The notes under the pieces are model-generated. The model searched no databases and was not told the DNA's origin. It saw nothing but the letters and a program-made list of their open reading frames with translations. DNA of 25,215 bases. Source: Desulfobacteraceae bacterium UBA5616 (GTDB taxonomy: Bacteria; Desulfobacterota; Desulfobacteria; Desulfobacterales; UBA5616). How positions within the stretch are numbered: position 1 is the first letter of the stretch; each line of letters opens with the position of its first letter. The stretch is taken from contig DIKO01000065.1 in NCBI GenBank assembly GCA_002423615.1, forward strand, positions 1 through 25,215. Direction: 5' to 3'. Positions 24,660-25,215 of the stretch are shown one piece after another. The position numbers and the translations under genes were made by a program.

Positions 24660-25215
24660 ATGAAAACATTATTTTTTGCTTTGTTGTATATTTTCGGCAT
24701 CGTGACACTGGCCATCGCCGGTGATGAGGACCCCACGCCGTTTTCAAATAAGGAGGCCATCGCGCTGGTCCAGACCCATGCGGATTATGTTTGGACGCTG
24801 GTCGCGGCCGCCCTGGTGTTTTTCATGCAGGCCGGGTTCGCCATGGTGGAAACGGGTTTTACCCGTGCGAAAAACGCCATCAACATCATGATGAAAAACC
24901 TCATGGATTTCTGTGTAGGATCTCTCGGCTACTGGGCTGTGGGATTTGCATTGATGATGGGAACCTCGAGCGGAATTACCATGATGTTTTTCGGACTTGA
25001 CGGTTTCTTCCTTGCCGGAGATGCCTATGATGTTATGAAAATCGAGATGTGGTTCTGGCAGATGGTATTCTGTGCAACCGCTGCTACAATCGTCTCGGGT
25101 GCTATGGCAGAACGGACCAAATTCTCTACGTATGTCATAGCGAGCCTTCTCATCAGTGCATTCATCTATCCGATTTACGGGCACTGGATATGGGGCGGCG
25201 GATGGCTTGCGCAGC
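24660..25215 (+). CDS. amtB: Ammonium transporter AmtB, N-terminal 185 codons (cut by window end)
   Basis: From ATG 24660 the frame stays open to the last base. The first 20 residues look like a cleavable signal peptide (MKTLFFALLYIFGIVTLAIA). Family blocks follow: VFFMQAGFAMVETGFTRAKN (53-72), FWQMVFCATAATIVSGAMAE (132-151) with the following R, and YPIYGHWIWGGGWL (170-183). The central pore histidines and the later helices lie beyond the window. AmtB conducts ammonia/ammonium across the inner membrane and is gated by PII, encoded 26 bases upstream in the same sigma-54-driven operon. The longest member of the unit is incomplete here only because the sequence ends. Confidence 0.93.
   Translation, partial: MKTLFFALLYIFGIVTLAIAGDEDPTPFSNKEAIALVQTHADYVWTLVAAALVFFMQAGFAMVETGFTRAKNAINIMMKNLMDFCVGSLGYWAVGFALMMGTSSGITMMFFGLDGFFLAGDAYDVMKIEMWFWQMVFCATAATIVSGAMAERTKFSTYVIASLLISAFIYPIYGHWIWGGGWLAQ

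Overview
The window looks like chromosomal DNA of an anaerobic, acyl-CoA-metabolising bacterium, most likely a Desulfobacterota (delta-proteobacterial) sulfate reducer or a close relative. This placement is inference from gene content: family III CoA-transferase, the alpha part of an ADP-forming acyl-CoA synthetase, an SCP2-type thiolase, a FabK/nitronate-monooxygenase-like flavoprotein, a fused SpmA/SpmB membrane protein and QueG-like Fe-S protein in a Gram-negative setting, and a sigma-54 promoter before a PII/ammonium-transporter pair. No rRNA, tRNA, CRISPR array, insertion sequence or prophage was seen.

Layout. 61-2529 (-): tandem-fused CoA-transferase. 2841-3235 (+): small VOC/glyoxalase-fold gene broken by a -1 frameshift. 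3368-9152 (-): five genes read as one unit: a very large TPR protein, a J-domain-like protein with an altered HPD motif, a long GrpE-like protein, a divergent Hsp70, and a small zinc-ribbon/TPR protein. This is the most distinctive block of the window and looks like a second, dedicated Hsp70 machine. 9234-10610 (-): orphan CoA-binding (alpha) part of an ADP-forming acyl-CoA synthetase. 10796-12351 (-): PA2779-like membrane protein, C39-like cysteine peptidase, TPR lipoprotein and a YgaP-type membrane protein, preceded by a leader with two inverted repeats.

12598-14507 (+): rhomboid protease, then a truncated MBOAT/AlgI-type O-acyltransferase joined to the last part of an SGNH-hydrolase gene, a deletion scar of a polysaccharide-acetylation locus. 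14617-17610 (-): SDR dehydrogenase, FabK/NMO-like flavoprotein and cyclopropane fatty acid synthase, a lipid or acyl-chain operon. 17998-21487 (+): MBL-fold hydrolase, fused SpmAB transporter-like protein and QueG-like 4Fe-4S protein. 21465-23913 (-): MFS carrier and a thiolase-fold protein lacking the nucleophilic cysteine, behind a good sigma-70-type promoter. 24213-25215 (+): a correctly spaced sigma-54 promoter, PII protein and the first 185 codons of an AmtB ammonium transporter, cut by the window end.

Two loci (VOC and MBOAT/SGNH) are broken. Either could be true decay or an assembly error, and raw reads would decide. Start codons were moved downstream of the longest reading frame in many genes where a ribosome-binding site, an overlap or family alignment favoured it.
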